Shown here: one piece after another, positions 1 through 9,259 of the stretch
How the letters are laid out: the number at the start of each line of letters is the position of its first letter
Numbering within the stretch: position 1 is the first letter of the stretch
NCBI RefSeq assembly: GCF_000617845.2
Contig: NZ_DF820425.1
Span: 4,701,725 to 4,765,724, forward strand
Direction: 5' to 3'
DNA length: 64,000 nt
Source: Bradyrhizobium sp. DOA9
GTDB taxonomy: Bacteria; Pseudomonadota; Alphaproteobacteria; Rhizobiales; Xanthobacteraceae
The notes under the pieces: model-generated
What the model was told of the DNA's origin: nothing
Databases searched by the model: none
Seen by the model: the letters and a program-made list of their open reading frames with translations, nothing else
Translations under genes and position numbers: made by a program

Positions 1-14
1 AGGTCGGACGTGCG

Positions 15-248
15 GTGGCACAGCTGGTGATGACATTTGAGGGTGCTTTGAGCGAATTTGCGACCGCGATCTCGGCAGAGTTCAAGTTGCCGCAGCGCGA
101 CGTGCTGCACCTGCTGCGCACCAAATTTCGCGAGGTCCGCGCCGCGGCTGCCGGCGAGATCCGCAACCAGGTTGAGACCCTGCCGCAAGTCGTCGACCAC
201 GAGCTCGCCGGCGATGACATCGACCAGGACGAGACGGAAACCAGCTGA
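15..248 (+). CDS. Small phage protein just upstream of TerL (start uncertain)
   Basis: This is a 70-77 residue acidic protein that ends in a run of Asp, Glu and Thr. It stops inside the TGATG that also starts the terminase large subunit, so the two are translationally coupled. The frame is open to the left window edge. GTG at 15, ATG at 30 or a start outside the window are all possible. Its place before terL is where a small terminase subunit or a packaging accessory protein usually sits, but I see no recognisable helix-turn-helix and do not assign that role. Confidence 0.6.
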   Translation: MAQLVMTFEGALSEFATAISAEFKLPQRDVLHLLRTKFREVRAAAAGEIRNQVETLPQVVDHELAGDDIDQDETETS

Positions 249-2200
249 TGTGCATCCAGATCGCAAACGCAGAACGGCTGGCGATGGAAGCGGCGGCCGC
301 GGCGATCGAGCCGCCACCGCAGGTCGACTATGTGCGCTGGGCCGAAGAGAACATCGTCTTCACCAAGCGCGAGAGCCAATTTCCGGGCCCGTACAATCGC
401 AAGCTGTTCTGCTATTTCGACGAGCCGCTGCGAGCGCTGTCTCCGGATGATCCTTGCCGCGTCGTGACGGTGATTGGATCGGCCCAGATCGGCAAGACGG
501 TGGTCGGCAACGTCTTCGTTGGTGGCTCCATGGACATGGATCCGACCGACTTCCTGTACACGCATCCGACCGAGAACAACGCGATCCGCTGGTCGAAGCT
601 GAAGCTGCTGCCGATGCTGCGCGGTACGACCTCGCTCAACCGCATCTTCCCAGCCGGCTCGCGCGACGGTGCCAATTCGGTGCTGATGAAGGAGCATGTT
701 GACGGCCTCGGCGCGATCCTGATCTCCGGCGCCAACTCGCCGGCGTCGCTGTCGCAGGTCACCATGCCCCGCCAGGTGCAGGACGATCTGGCGAAGTGGG
801 AGATGAATGCGGCGGGCGATCCGGAGATGCAGGCGGACGGCCGCTCGCGGGCCGCCGAGTTCGCCAAGATCCTGAAGACGTCGACGCCGCTGGTGATGCC
901 GGGATGCCGGATCACCAAGAGCTTCGAGCAGGGTAGCCAGGAGTATCCCTACGTCCCGTGCCCGCATTGCCAGGCCATGCAGGTGCTCGAATGGGAGAAC
1001 ATGCTGGCCCATCTCGATCCGGACAAGCCGGAGGCCGCGCACTTCACCTGCGTCGCCTGCGGCTGCGAGATCGAGGAACACCATCGTCCGCAGATGCTCG
1101 CCGGCCTGGAGTGGCGCGCTCACAACCAGAAAGCCAAGCGCTTCCATCGTTCGTTCTGGATCTGGAGCGCCTATTCCTACCTGCAGTCCTGGGCTCGCAT
1201 CGCCATGGAGTGGCTGCGGGTCAAGGGCGACAGCGCCGCCGAGCAGACCTTCCTCAACGACACCTGCGGCAAGGCATACCAGGCCAAGGGCGAGGCGCCG
1301 CCGTGGGAGAAGCTGCGCGATCGCGCGGCCGCCTCGCACTACGCCTGCGGCGAGATCCCTGCCGGCGCGCTGGTCATTACGCTCGGCATCGACTGCCAGG
1401 CGGACCGCGTCGAGTGGCAGCTGGTGGGCTGGGGCCGCGACTTCCGTCGCTTCGTCATCGCCTATGGCGTGATCCCCGGCCACATCTCGGAAGACATCAC
1501 GCGCACCCGGCTCGACGGCCTCTTGCAGCAGACTTGGCCGAACGGCTTCGGTCGGCGCATCGGCATCGACCGCGCCGCGATCGACGGCAATGCCTGGACC
1601 GAGGACGTCTGGAGCTGGGCCAAGCGTCATCCGCGCTCGAAGCTGATCATGGTGCGCGGCCGAGGCGAGGATTCGGCGCCACGCATCGCCCGCGTCAAGA
1701 AGGAGCGCAACGAGCGCACCGGCAAGATCCTGAAGTGGGCTGGGCGCTTCTTCAATTTCGGCGCCTCGGTGCTGAAGATGGCGTTGTACCGCGACCTTGC
1801 CAAGGAAGATCCTTTGCAGAAGGGCTTTGTGTCGTTTCCACGCGGACTCGACGACGAGTACTTCCGCCAGCTCACAGCCGAGTACCGCAAGGCGAAGAAG
1901 AACCGCCAAGGCTTTGAAGTCTACAAGTGGGAGAAGGATCCCGGCCAGGCCAACGAAGCGCTCGACACCATGAACCAGGCCGAGACTGCTGCGAACAATT
2001 TCGGCATCCGCGGCCTGCCGGATGCAATCTGGCTCAAGCTCGAGCAGGAGCGCGAAATCCCGCTGGCGCCAGTCCAGGGCGACTTGGAAGATCTGCTCGC
2101 GCCGCGTGGCGCCACTGCAGCAGCATCGCTGGCGCCGACGGCGCAATCTTCGGCCAAGATCCGCGCGCGTGGCCGGCGCGTTCTCTCGACGGGCATTTGA
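248..2200 (+). CDS. terL: Phage terminase large subunit, lambda GpA family
   Basis: This 650-residue DNA-packaging motor ATPase and nuclease acts at the portal to cut and translocate phage DNA into the prohead. The phosphate-binding loop GSAQIGKT lies at residues 77-84. A Cys pair at 238/241 and a second at 268/271 form a zinc-finger-like insert seen in GpA-type terminases. The C-terminal nuclease begins with LGIDCQADRVEW near residue 378. Length and domain order match lambda GpA (about 640 residues). The start overlaps the upstream stop as TGATG, and the gpW-like gene follows after one base. It is the first large gene of the packaging/head operon. Confidence 0.95.
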   Translation: MCIQIANAERLAMEAAAAAIEPPPQVDYVRWAEENIVFTKRESQFPGPYNRKLFCYFDEPLRALSPDDPCRVVTVIGSAQIGKTVVGNVFVGGSMDMDPTDFLYTHPTENNAIRWSKLKLLPMLRGTTSLNRIFPAGSRDGANSVLMKEHVDGLGAILISGANSPASLSQVTMPRQVQDDLAKWEMNAAGDPEMQADGRSRAAEFAKILKTSTPLVMPGCRITKSFEQGSQEYPYVPCPHCQAMQVLEWENMLAHLDPDKPEAAHFTCVACGCEIEEHHRPQMLAGLEWRAHNQKAKRFHRSFWIWSAYSYLQSWARIAMEWLRVKGDSAAEQTFLNDTCGKAYQAKGEAPPWEKLRDRAAASHYACGEIPAGALVITLGIDCQADRVEWQLVGWGRDFRRFVIAYGVIPGHISEDITRTRLDGLLQQTWPNGFGRRIGIDRAAIDGNAWTEDVWSWAKRHPRSKLIMVRGRGEDSAPRIARVKKERNERTGKILKWAGRFFNFGASVLKMALYRDLAKEDPLQKGFVSFPRGLDDEYFRQLTAEYRKAKKNRQGFEVYKWEKDPGQANEALDTMNQAETAANNFGIRGLPDAIWLKLEQEREIPLAPVQGDLEDLLAPRGATAAASLAPTAQSSAKIRARGRRVLSTGI

Positions 2201-2201
2201 G

Positions 2202-2441
2202 ATGGCAGGCATTACGCTCGAGCAGGCGCAAGCCCAGCTCACCCTGTGGCTCGCCGCTTCGGCTGCCGTCGCACGCAGCCAGAGCTACGAGATCGAGACC
2301 GGCAACGGCCGCCGCAAGCTGCAGCGCGCCGATGCCGCCGAGATCCGCCAGCAGATCCAGTTCTGGCAAGGCCAGGTCAACGCGCTGACGCCGGTGTCCG
2401 CCGGCGGCCGGCGGCGGACCCGCTATGTGGTGCCCGAATGA
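2202..2441 (+). CDS. gpW-like / DUF6148 head-tail joining protein
   Basis: This is a 79-residue protein with an N-terminal helix rich in Ala and Gln, a YEIETGNG turn, a second helix containing Gln-Gln-Ile-Gln, and a basic Arg-rich tail. The size, the fold pattern and the position between terL and portal match the lambda gpW / DUF6148 group, which fills the portal channel after packaging. The ATG at 2202 directly follows the terL stop. The stop overlaps the portal start as ATGA. The family call rests on position plus a weak motif match, so the exact role is inferred. Confidence 0.75.
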   Translation: MAGITLEQAQAQLTLWLAASAAVARSQSYEIETGNGRRKLQRADAAEIRQQIQFWQGQVNALTPVSAGGRRRTRYVVPE

Positions 2442-4051
2442 GCAAGATCCCGGTCGCCTCTCCGACCTTCATCGACCGCGTCGTTTCCGCGTTCTCGCCA
2501 TCGGCCGGCCTGGCGCGTCTGCAGGCGCGCACGCAGTTGATGATGGCGTCGGGCAGCTATAACGGCGGCGCCCGCGATCGGCGGCCGACCAAACGTTGGC
2601 GGCCGAAGGAAGGCTCGGCCGACGCGGACACGCTGCTCGACCTGCCGGATCTGCGCGCCCGATCGCGCGACCTGCGCCGCAATGCGCCGCTCGCGACCGG
2701 CGCGATTGCCACCAACATCACCCACGTCGTCGGTGACGGGCTGCAGCTGCAGGCCTCGATCGACCATGAGGCGCTCGGCATCACGCCGGCGCAGGCCGAT
2801 GCGATGGAGCGCGAGCAGGAACGCGAATGGGAGCTGTTCTCCGAGCGCTGCGATTTCACGCGCGTGCAGTGCATGGACGAGATGGAGGCGCTCGCCTTCG
2901 GCTCCGAGCTCGAGAGCGGTGACAACTTTGCGGTGCGCCGGTATCGCAAGGATCCGGGTGACGTCTACGGCACCAAGGTGCAGCTGATCGAGGCTGATCG
3001 GGTGTGCAACCCGCATCGGGCGGCGGACAGCGACACGATCAAGGGCGGCATCGAGCACGATGGCAACGGCGTGCCGGTCGCCTACCACATCACGAACAAG
3101 CATCCCGGCGGCTTGCATGTCGGGGGCCTCGCGTGGGAGCGGGTGCCGGCGCGTACCGATGACGGCCGCGCCCTGGTGCTGCATATGTTCGAGCGCACCA
3201 GGCCCGACCAGACCCGCGGCGTGCCGTATCTGGCGCCGGTCATCGAGGCCATCAAGCAGCTCGCCGATTATTCCGACGCCGAGGTGACCGCCGCGGTGAT
3301 CTCGGCGATGTTCACGCTGGCGATCGAGACGCCCGACACCGAGGACGGCGGCGAGCCGCTGATTGGCGAGACCGATTCCTCACTGGCCTCGAACGAGGTC
3401 AAGCTCGGCGCCGGCGCGGTCATCAGCCTTGCGCCAGGCGAGAAGGCGACCGCAATCAATCCGACGCGGCCGAACGAGAAGTTCGATCCGTTCTTTCTGG
3501 CGTTCTGCCGGCAGATCGGCGTCGCGCTCGAGCTGCCATTCGAGCTGCTGGTCAAGCACTTCACCGCGTCCTATTCCGCCTCGCGCGCCGCGCTCGAGCT
3601 GGCCTGGCAGTATTTCCGCAAGCGGCGCCGGCGCTTGGCCGCCGGCTTCGTGCAGCCGGTCTATGAATGGATGATGGAGGAGGCGGTCGCCTCCGGCCGC
3701 CTCAACCGTCCCGGCTTTTTCACCGATCCGATCATGCGCAAGGCCTATTGCGGCGCCGAGTGGATCGGGCCGCAGCGCGCCAGCCTCAATCCGAAGCAGG
3801 AATCGGATGCCGACAAGCAGGACGTCGAGGCCGGTTTCAAGACCATCGAGCAGGTCTGCATGGAGCGGACCGGCGGCGAGTTCGAGAAGAAGAACGCGCA
3901 GCGCGCCAAGGAACAGCGCATGCGCAAGGAAGCGGGTCTCGGCGCGCCGCCGCCGTCCGGGCCGGGCGTGGCCGCCGAGCCGCAAGATCCGGACCAAGCC
4001 GACGATACGTCGGATGACGAAACCCAACCCAAGCGGAGCAAAGCGTCATGA
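2438..4051 (+). CDS. Phage portal protein, lambda gpB family
   Basis: This 537-residue portal forms the dodecameric ring at the head vertex through which DNA enters and leaves. The N-terminal part contains the family-typical stretch RSRDLRRNAPLATGAI near residues 70-90, followed by the DGLQLQ motif. The later region carries the long helices of the stem and crown. The frame stays open further upstream, but the ATG at 2438 overlaps the gpW-like stop as ATGA, which fixes the start. The acidic, Pro-rich C-terminus (after about residue 500) is typical and probably disordered. It overlaps the downstream protease by another ATGA. Confidence 0.93.
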   Translation: MSKIPVASPTFIDRVVSAFSPSAGLARLQARTQLMMASGSYNGGARDRRPTKRWRPKEGSADADTLLDLPDLRARSRDLRRNAPLATGAIATNITHVVGDGLQLQASIDHEALGITPAQADAMEREQEREWELFSERCDFTRVQCMDEMEALAFGSELESGDNFAVRRYRKDPGDVYGTKVQLIEADRVCNPHRAADSDTIKGGIEHDGNGVPVAYHITNKHPGGLHVGGLAWERVPARTDDGRALVLHMFERTRPDQTRGVPYLAPVIEAIKQLADYSDAEVTAAVISAMFTLAIETPDTEDGGEPLIGETDSSLASNEVKLGAGAVISLAPGEKATAINPTRPNEKFDPFFLAFCRQIGVALELPFELLVKHFTASYSASRAALELAWQYFRKRRRRLAAGFVQPVYEWMMEEAVASGRLNRPGFFTDPIMRKAYCGAEWIGPQRASLNPKQESDADKQDVEAGFKTIEQVCMERTGGEFEKKNAQRAKEQRMRKEAGLGAPPPSGPGVAAEPQDPDQADDTSDDETQPKRSKAS

Positions 4052-4971
4052 CGCTGCTGATGCCTCACATCGCCAGCCGGTTGTTCGGCTCCGAGCTGAT
4101 GGTCGATCCCGGCAAGCTGCAGGCTTTCCTGATCGGTCTCGGCGCGCGCATCGTCGAGGGCGGCGTGACGCTGCCGGGCATTGCCGCGGTCAATCACGTC
4201 GCGTTCGAGAATGGCCGTCCGTCCGATGCGATGGGCAAGGTCGGCGATCCCATGGGCCGCGCGTTTGAAGCCGCAGGCCGCGGCGACCGCCTGGTGCAGA
4301 TGATCGACAATGTCGGCGTGATCGGCATCGAGGGCACGCTCGTGCACAAGGGCAAGTTCATCGGGCAATCCTCCGGCGAGACCTCCTATGAAGGCTTGCA
4401 GACGCAGATCGCGCGGGCGGCCCGCGACCCCAAGATCAAGGGTGTTGTGTTCGAGGTCGACAGCTTTGGCGGCGAGGTCAATGGCGCGTTCGAGACGGCG
4501 TCGATGATCGCGGCGCTGTCGGCGCAAAAGCCGACGCTGGCGATCCTCACCGATTTCGCGCTGTCGGCCGGCTACCTCATGGCCTCCGCCGCGCGGCAGA
4601 TCGTGATGCCGGAAACCGGCGCCGCGGGCTCGATCGGCGTCGTCACCATGCATGCCGATTTGTCGAAGAAGCTCGAGCAGGACGGCATCAAGGTGACGCT
4701 GATCTCATCCGGCAAGCACAAGACCGATGGCAGCCCCACGATGCCGCTCGGCGACGACGTCAAGGCCGCCCTGCAAGCGCGCGTCGATCGCCGACGCGAT
4801 CAATTCGCCGAGGTGGTCGGAGCCGCGCGCGGCGCTCGCCTGCCTATGGCGCGGGCGCTGGCAACGGAGGCGCAGGTCTATCACGGCGAGGACGCCGTGC
4901 GGGCAGGGCTGGTTGACGGGATCATCGACCCGCAACTCGCCTTTGCCGAATTCGTAAAGAGCGTTCACTAG
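4048..4971 (+). CDS. S49-family head maturation protease (lambda gpC/SppA-like)
   Basis: This 307-residue Ser-Lys protease of the SppA/S49 family processes scaffold and head proteins during prohead maturation. The nucleophile Ser173 lies in ALSAGYLMASAA and the general base Lys225 in SGKHKTDGSP. The 52-residue Ser-to-Lys spacing equals that of bacterial SppA. The protein ends shortly after the protease domain, whereas lambda gpC continues into a scaffold region. Here the scaffold is a separate gene 28 bp downstream. The start overlaps the portal stop as ATGA. Confidence 0.9.
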   Translation: MTLLMPHIASRLFGSELMVDPGKLQAFLIGLGARIVEGGVTLPGIAAVNHVAFENGRPSDAMGKVGDPMGRAFEAAGRGDRLVQMIDNVGVIGIEGTLVHKGKFIGQSSGETSYEGLQTQIARAARDPKIKGVVFEVDSFGGEVNGAFETASMIAALSAQKPTLAILTDFALSAGYLMASAARQIVMPETGAAGSIGVVTMHADLSKKLEQDGIKVTLISSGKHKTDGSPTMPLGDDVKAALQARVDRRRDQFAEVVGAARGARLPMARALATEAQVYHGEDAVRAGLVDGIIDPQLAFAEFVKSVH

Positions 4972-4999
4972 GCCAATCGGCCATCACAAGGAGAAGACC

Positions 5000-5602
5000 A
5001 TGACGACTTCCGGACTGGCGGCCGTGCATCTCGCTGCGGCTGCGACGACGACTGCCCTGCAGACCGCTCTGCAGTCTCAACCGCCTGGTGCTATCGTGAG
5101 CCTGGCGCCAGGCGAGAAGCTGCCGGCGCCCGCCGCCGCGACCACCACGACGACCGCGGACCTGGTCGCGGCCTATCCCGAGCTCTGCAACGCGCTGCGC
5201 CTTGAGGGCGCCACCGCCGAGCGCAGCCGGATCCTCGGCATCGAGGCGCATGCACTGCCCGGCCACGACAAGCTGATCGCCGACATGAAGGCGGATGCAT
5301 CGGTGACGCCCGACATGGCTGCGGGCCGCATCCTTGCCGCCGAGCGGCAGCTGCGCGGCAATCAGCTGCAGGCGATTGCCGACGTCGAGAGGCTGACAGG
5401 CAAGGTGCCGGCGGCGCCGAGTGCGTCCGCCGCGCCGGCGTCCGGCAGCGAGAAGGCGACCACGCCGGAGGGCTGGAAGGCGGAATATGCGGCCTCGCCG
5501 CAGCTGCAGGCCGAGTTTGCCTCCGCCGAGGATTACGTCTCGCTCAAGCGCGCCGAGGCGTCGGGCAAGGTGCGCGTGCTGGGGGGCCGGTCGGCGAGCT
5601 GA
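5000..5602 (+). CDS. Candidate prohead scaffold protein (Nu3-like)
   Basis: This is a 200-residue protein preceded by an AAGGAG Shine-Dalgarno. The N-terminal 55 residues are Ala/Thr-rich and low in complexity. The middle part is helical, and the stretch AERSRILGIEAHALPGHD near residue 75 resembles the scaffold tail normally fused to S49 head proteases. In lambda, Nu3 is made from an internal start within C. Here the equivalent module is an independent gene directly behind the protease. The scaffold function is inferred from this similarity and position. Confidence 0.7.
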   Translation: MTTSGLAAVHLAAAATTTALQTALQSQPPGAIVSLAPGEKLPAPAAATTTTTADLVAAYPELCNALRLEGATAERSRILGIEAHALPGHDKLIADMKADASVTPDMAAGRILAAERQLRGNQLQAIADVERLTGKVPAAPSASAAPASGSEKATTPEGWKAEYAASPQLQAEFASAEDYVSLKRAEASGKVRVLGGRSAS

Positions 5603-5682
5603 TCGCCGGCCAGTTTCGTTTTCGCCGTTCCGCATCCTGCGCCGGCGCTTCCGTACCAACCATCTGAAAAGGACAACAGCCA

Positions 5683-6465
5683 ATGACGACTTTGGCAGCT
5701 AACAAGCCGCGCGCGTATGAGGGCGGCAAGGACGTGATCGAAGAGGGCGGCCTTCCTGTCATCGCCGCCGATATCGTCTATGAGGGCGCCGCGGTCGGCG
5801 TCGTCGATGCCTCCGGCCACGGCCGGCCGCTGGTCGCCGGCGACCGCTTCGCCGGGTTCGCCAATGCCAAGGCGGACAATTCCGCCGGTGCGGCCGCCGC
5901 GATCAACGTCGACCTGCGCACGGCCGGCAAGGTCGAGCTGCCGGTGACCGGGGCCGTCATCACCGACAAGGGCCAGCCGGTCTATGCCAGCGATGACGAC
6001 ACGTTCAGCTTCTCGCCGGTCGGCAGCAGCTTCATTGGCTTCGTGCATCGCTTCGTCTCCGCCGGCGTCGTCGTGGTGCGCTTCGATGTCGACGCGCTGC
6101 GCGATCCCTGGCAGCAGTACACGGTGCGCGAGACCATCAGCGCCGACAAGACGCTCGATGCCGAGGATTCCGGCAAGCTGTTCTGGGTCGATACCGACGC
6201 GAAGATCGTCACCTTGCCGGCAATCGCGACCGGCCTCGACAGCTTCGCGGTCGTCAATGGCGGGGCCTTCGGCGCCGTGGCGGTCAACATCAGCCCGAAC
6301 GCGGCCGACATGATCCTCGGCCCCGACATCACCGGCGCCGACAACAAGGATCTCATCAACACCAAGGCGACGGCGCGCCGCGGCGACTTCGCCATCATCG
6401 GCGGCAACGATGCCGACGGCTACGCGGTGCAGGCGCTGCGCGGCACCTGGGCGCGCGAGGCGTAA
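5683..6465 (+). CDS. Head cement/decoration protein (DUF2190-like N-terminus)
   Basis: This 260-residue, mostly beta protein sits between scaffold and major capsid genes, the normal place for a decoration protein. Residues 1-145 resemble small capsid cement proteins (DUF2190-type: AAINVDLRTAGKVELPVTGA, then QPVYASDDDTF). Residues 150-260 add a second beta module starting TISADKTLDAEDSGKLF and ending GTW. This second module is unusual for the family and resembles C-terminal modules in this phage's fibre proteins. An AAAAGGA ribosome site precedes the ATG. Confidence 0.72.
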   Translation: MTTLAANKPRAYEGGKDVIEEGGLPVIAADIVYEGAAVGVVDASGHGRPLVAGDRFAGFANAKADNSAGAAAAINVDLRTAGKVELPVTGAVITDKGQPVYASDDDTFSFSPVGSSFIGFVHRFVSAGVVVVRFDVDALRDPWQQYTVRETISADKTLDAEDSGKLFWVDTDAKIVTLPAIATGLDSFAVVNGGAFGAVAVNISPNAADMILGPDITGADNKDLINTKATARRGDFAIIGGNDADGYAVQALRGTWAREA

Positions 6466-6567
6466 GGCTCGCCATCATCACGCCGGCGCAGCGGCACGTC
6501 GCCGCTGCGTTCCCTTCCACCCGGCCGCTCGGCGCGGGCATCACCAGCAAACAAGGAACTATCGCAA

Positions 6568-7527
6568 ATGGACCAGCAGCTTCTGTCCAGCCGTGCCATC
6601 CGGGGCATGTACTTCGCGCGGCTCGAATCCGATCCCGGCACCAACTGGCTCGATGGCGTCTCGAACTTCTTCGGTTCGGACCAGGCCTCGGAGACCTACA
6701 ATTTCCTCGGTCAGACCCCGATGATGCGCGAGTGGATCGGCGGTCGCCAGGCCAAGGGCTTCAGCGGCGACGGCCTCACCATCATCAACAAGCATTATGA
6801 GGCGACGCTCGAGATCCAGAAGAAAGATGCGCGCCGCGACAAGACCGGCCAGATCCGCGCCCGCGTCGACGAGTTTGCCGACCGCAGCCAGACGCATTGG
6901 GCTTCGCTGACCTCGGCGCTGATCGTCAACGGCGCGACCTCGCTCTGCTATGACGGTCAGTACTTTTTCGACACCGATCACGTCACGGGCGATTCCGGTT
7001 CGCAGTCCAACAAGATCGACGCCGACATCTCGGCCTTCCCGGCGACGCTGCACGGCATCGTAACCGACCCCAGCGTCGAGGAGATGCAGCAGGCGATCAC
7101 GGCCGGCATCGTCGCCATCCTCAAGCTGAAGGATGACAAGGGCGAGCCCATGAACGAGAACGCCTCGGCGTTCCTGGTCATGGTGCCGATCGGCTTGATG
7201 AAGGCCGCGCTCGGCGCCGTGTCGCAGCTGGTGCCGGCGATGCTGCAGCAGAACCTCAATCCGAACCTGCTGCGCAACTTCAGGGTCGAGGTGGTGATGA
7301 ACGTCCGCCTGACCTCGGCGGGCTGGACCGACAAGTTCGTCATCTTCCGCACCGACTCGCCGATCAAGGCGCTGATCCGCCAGAGCGAGCAGGAAGTCGA
7401 GATGAAGATGAAGGCCGAAGGGTCCGAATACGAATTCGACAACGATGCCTGGCAGATGGGTATCGATGCCTGGCGCGGTGTCGGCTACGGCTACTGGCAG
7501 CGCGCCGTCCAGGTCACGCTGATCTGA
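6568..7527 (+). CDS. Major capsid protein, Mu gpT-like
   Basis: This 319-residue protein matches the Mu-like major head subunit gpT family: an N-terminal AIRGMYFARLE-type segment, KHYEATLEIQKKDARRD, the YDGQYFFDTDH motif near residue 135 and a C-terminal GYWQ stretch. Its expected fold is HK97-like. The ATG at 6568 follows AAGGA at 6553-6557. The terminase, portal and protease upstream are lambda-type, so this head is a mosaic of lambda-like and Mu-like modules. Confidence 0.88.
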   Translation: MDQQLLSSRAIRGMYFARLESDPGTNWLDGVSNFFGSDQASETYNFLGQTPMMREWIGGRQAKGFSGDGLTIINKHYEATLEIQKKDARRDKTGQIRARVDEFADRSQTHWASLTSALIVNGATSLCYDGQYFFDTDHVTGDSGSQSNKIDADISAFPATLHGIVTDPSVEEMQQAITAGIVAILKLKDDKGEPMNENASAFLVMVPIGLMKAALGAVSQLVPAMLQQNLNPNLLRNFRVEVVMNVRLTSAGWTDKFVIFRTDSPIKALIRQSEQEVEMKMKAEGSEYEFDNDAWQMGIDAWRGVGYGYWQRAVQVTLI

Positions 7528-7637
7528 TTGCAATCGCTGCATCTCTCCCCGGCGTGCGCCGGGGAGGGTTGTCGCCGGCCGCGCCTGTGCCGCGACCGCC
7601 GATAGCCCTCGTCAACACCTTCCCAAGGAGACTTCCC

Positions 7638-8159
7638 ATGCAGGCTTTTCGTGTCATCGGACGTGGTTTCAATGTCGGCGCCGGCGCGCTGCTGCTGCTG
7701 AGCACGGCGCAGTCCGTCGCGCGCCAGCACAAGCTGGAGCCGATCGAGGGCGGAGGCCGCGTCAGCGATGGCTTTGGCCTCGCGCGCGCCAAGGAAACGC
7801 AGGCCTTCAAGGTCGGCGAGCTGCTCGGCCTGACCGAGCCGCCGAAGGGCCAGATGGGCCTGGTCGAGGAGCTGGAGGCGCCGAAGGGCAAGCGCGACCG
7901 CGACGATCCGGTGGTTGGTCTGCTCAATGCGGTGCGCGTGCTCGAGGAGCGCGCCGAGCGGGCCGAGATGGAACGGGAGGCTGCAGCCGCCCGTGCGGAA
8001 GCGCAGCGACTTGCGCAGGAGAGGGCGGATGCTGCTGCCGCGCAGCAGCGCGCCTGGTCGGAGGAGTGGGCCGCCAACGAGGCCATCAAGGCGAAATATC
8101 CGAAGCTCGACGACTATCTCGCGGCGCGCCAGAAGGAAGCGGCGGCGCAGCAGAAGTAA
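7638..8159 (+). CDS. Phage structural protein with C-terminal coiled coil, unknown role
   Basis: This is a 173-residue protein. The first 70 residues are compact and include a hydrophobic AGALLLLS stretch. Residues 95-173 are a long Ala/Glu/Arg helix with heptad character (repeated RAE, EREA, AQER) and a closing YPKLDDYLAARQ segment. The frame extends upstream, but the AAGGAG at 7625-7630 selects the ATG at 7638. It lies between capsid and head-tail attachment genes, so a head-completion or connector role is likely but not shown by any motif. Confidence 0.7.
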   Translation: MQAFRVIGRGFNVGAGALLLLSTAQSVARQHKLEPIEGGGRVSDGFGLARAKETQAFKVGELLGLTEPPKGQMGLVEELEAPKGKRDRDDPVVGLLNAVRVLEERAERAEMEREAAAARAEAQRLAQERADAAAAQQRAWSEEWAANEAIKAKYPKLDDYLAARQKEAAAQQK

Positions 8160-8165
8160 CCACCC

Positions 8166-8492
8166 ATGCCGATCGAAACCGCCGCCGACCGCCTGGTCTT
8201 CCTCGACGTCGATGAATTCGGCGACGAGGGCGTCTACACGCCGTCCGGCGGAATCGCCAGCGAGCCGTTTCCCGGCATCTTCGATCGCCCGACGATCGCA
8301 GTCGCGCTCAATGACGCGGCTTCGCTCGACGCGCGACCGACGTTCTTTTGCCGGCAGTCCGATCTGCCGGCGACGGCCAACGGCGGTGTCCGCGATCAGC
8401 TGACGGTTGCCGGCGTCGGCGCCTTCGAGGTGGCGTCGATCGATCCGGACGGCCAGGGCATGGCCCTGCTGCGACTGGGGGCGCTGGTCTGA
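8166..8492 (+). CDS. Head-tail attachment protein, lambda FII-like
   Basis: This is a 108-residue protein of the size of lambda gpFII (117), placed after the capsid genes and before the tail completion genes. It ends VAGVGAFEVASIDPDGQGM...LRL, a pattern typical of this attachment family, where a compact beta barrel joins the filled head to the tail. The stop overlaps the next start as TGATG. The family call is based on context plus this C-terminal pattern. Confidence 0.7.
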   Translation: MPIETAADRLVFLDVDEFGDEGVYTPSGGIASEPFPGIFDRPTIAVALNDAASLDARPTFFCRQSDLPATANGGVRDQLTVAGVGAFEVASIDPDGQGMALLRLGALV

Positions 8493-9259
8493 TGGTTGGA
8501 CTTCATTTCCGGGTCGACGCGACCGATGTCATGAAGGCTCTGCGCAACCTTGCGGAGCGCGATGCGCCGATCGTCACGGCCTATGCGTTGACCAAGACGG
8601 CACAGGACATCAAGGCCGATGAGATCGAAACCATGAAATCGGTGTTCGATCGTCCGACCCGCTTCACGCTCAATGCGCTCTACGTCAAGCCGGCGACGAA
8701 GCGCGACCTGGTGGCCGAGGTCTATTTCAAGGACGGTTTCGGCTCTGTGCCGGCCTGGCGGTATCTTGGCCCGCAGGTCGAGGGCGGCGCCCGCGTCCAC
8801 AAATCGTTCGAGCGCGCGCTGATCCGGTCTGGCCTGATGGAGCAGGGCGAATATGCCGTTCCGGGCAGAGGCGCGACGCTGGATGCGTCAGGCAACATTT
8901 CGGGCGGCACCATCACCCGGATCTTGTCGCAACTCGGTGCGGCCGAGCAGTCGTCCGGCTATCAGGCCAATGCGACGAACAGCCGGCGCTCGAAAGCCAA
9001 GCGGAAGAAGGCGGGCCGTTATTTCGTGCTGCGTCCCGGCGTGGGGGGCGCAGCTGATCGCAACGTGGCGCCGGGCATCTATTACCGCGCCGATCTGCGC
9101 GAGGTGGTGCCGGTGATCATGTTCGTGAAGCCGCCGCGCTACCAGAAGCGATTCCCGTTCTACGAGCGGGCGCAGGCGGTGTTCCAGCACAAGCTGGTGC
9201 CGCGTGCGCGCGAGGGCTGGGACCGTTTCGTCGGCGCCAACCTGAAAAGGGCGGCTTGA
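8492..9259 (+). CDS. Tail completion/minor tail protein, lambda gpZ-like
   Basis: This is a 255-residue protein starting at the ATG that overlaps the FII-like stop. The N-terminus contains a helix ending ALTKTAQDIKADEIETM, the usual first part of gpZ-type minor tail proteins. The middle is basic (RRSKAKRKKAGRYF), and the C-terminus carries RFPFYERAQAVFQHKL. gpZ acts at the head-proximal end of the tail during completion. It is longer than lambda gpZ (192), and the assignment leans on gene order FII-Z-U-V, which is conserved here. Confidence 0.68.
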   Translation: MVGLHFRVDATDVMKALRNLAERDAPIVTAYALTKTAQDIKADEIETMKSVFDRPTRFTLNALYVKPATKRDLVAEVYFKDGFGSVPAWRYLGPQVEGGARVHKSFERALIRSGLMEQGEYAVPGRGATLDASGNISGGTITRILSQLGAAEQSSGYQANATNSRRSKAKRKKAGRYFVLRPGVGGAADRNVAPGIYYRADLREVVPVIMFVKPPRYQKRFPFYERAQAVFQHKLVPRAREGWDRFVGANLKRAA

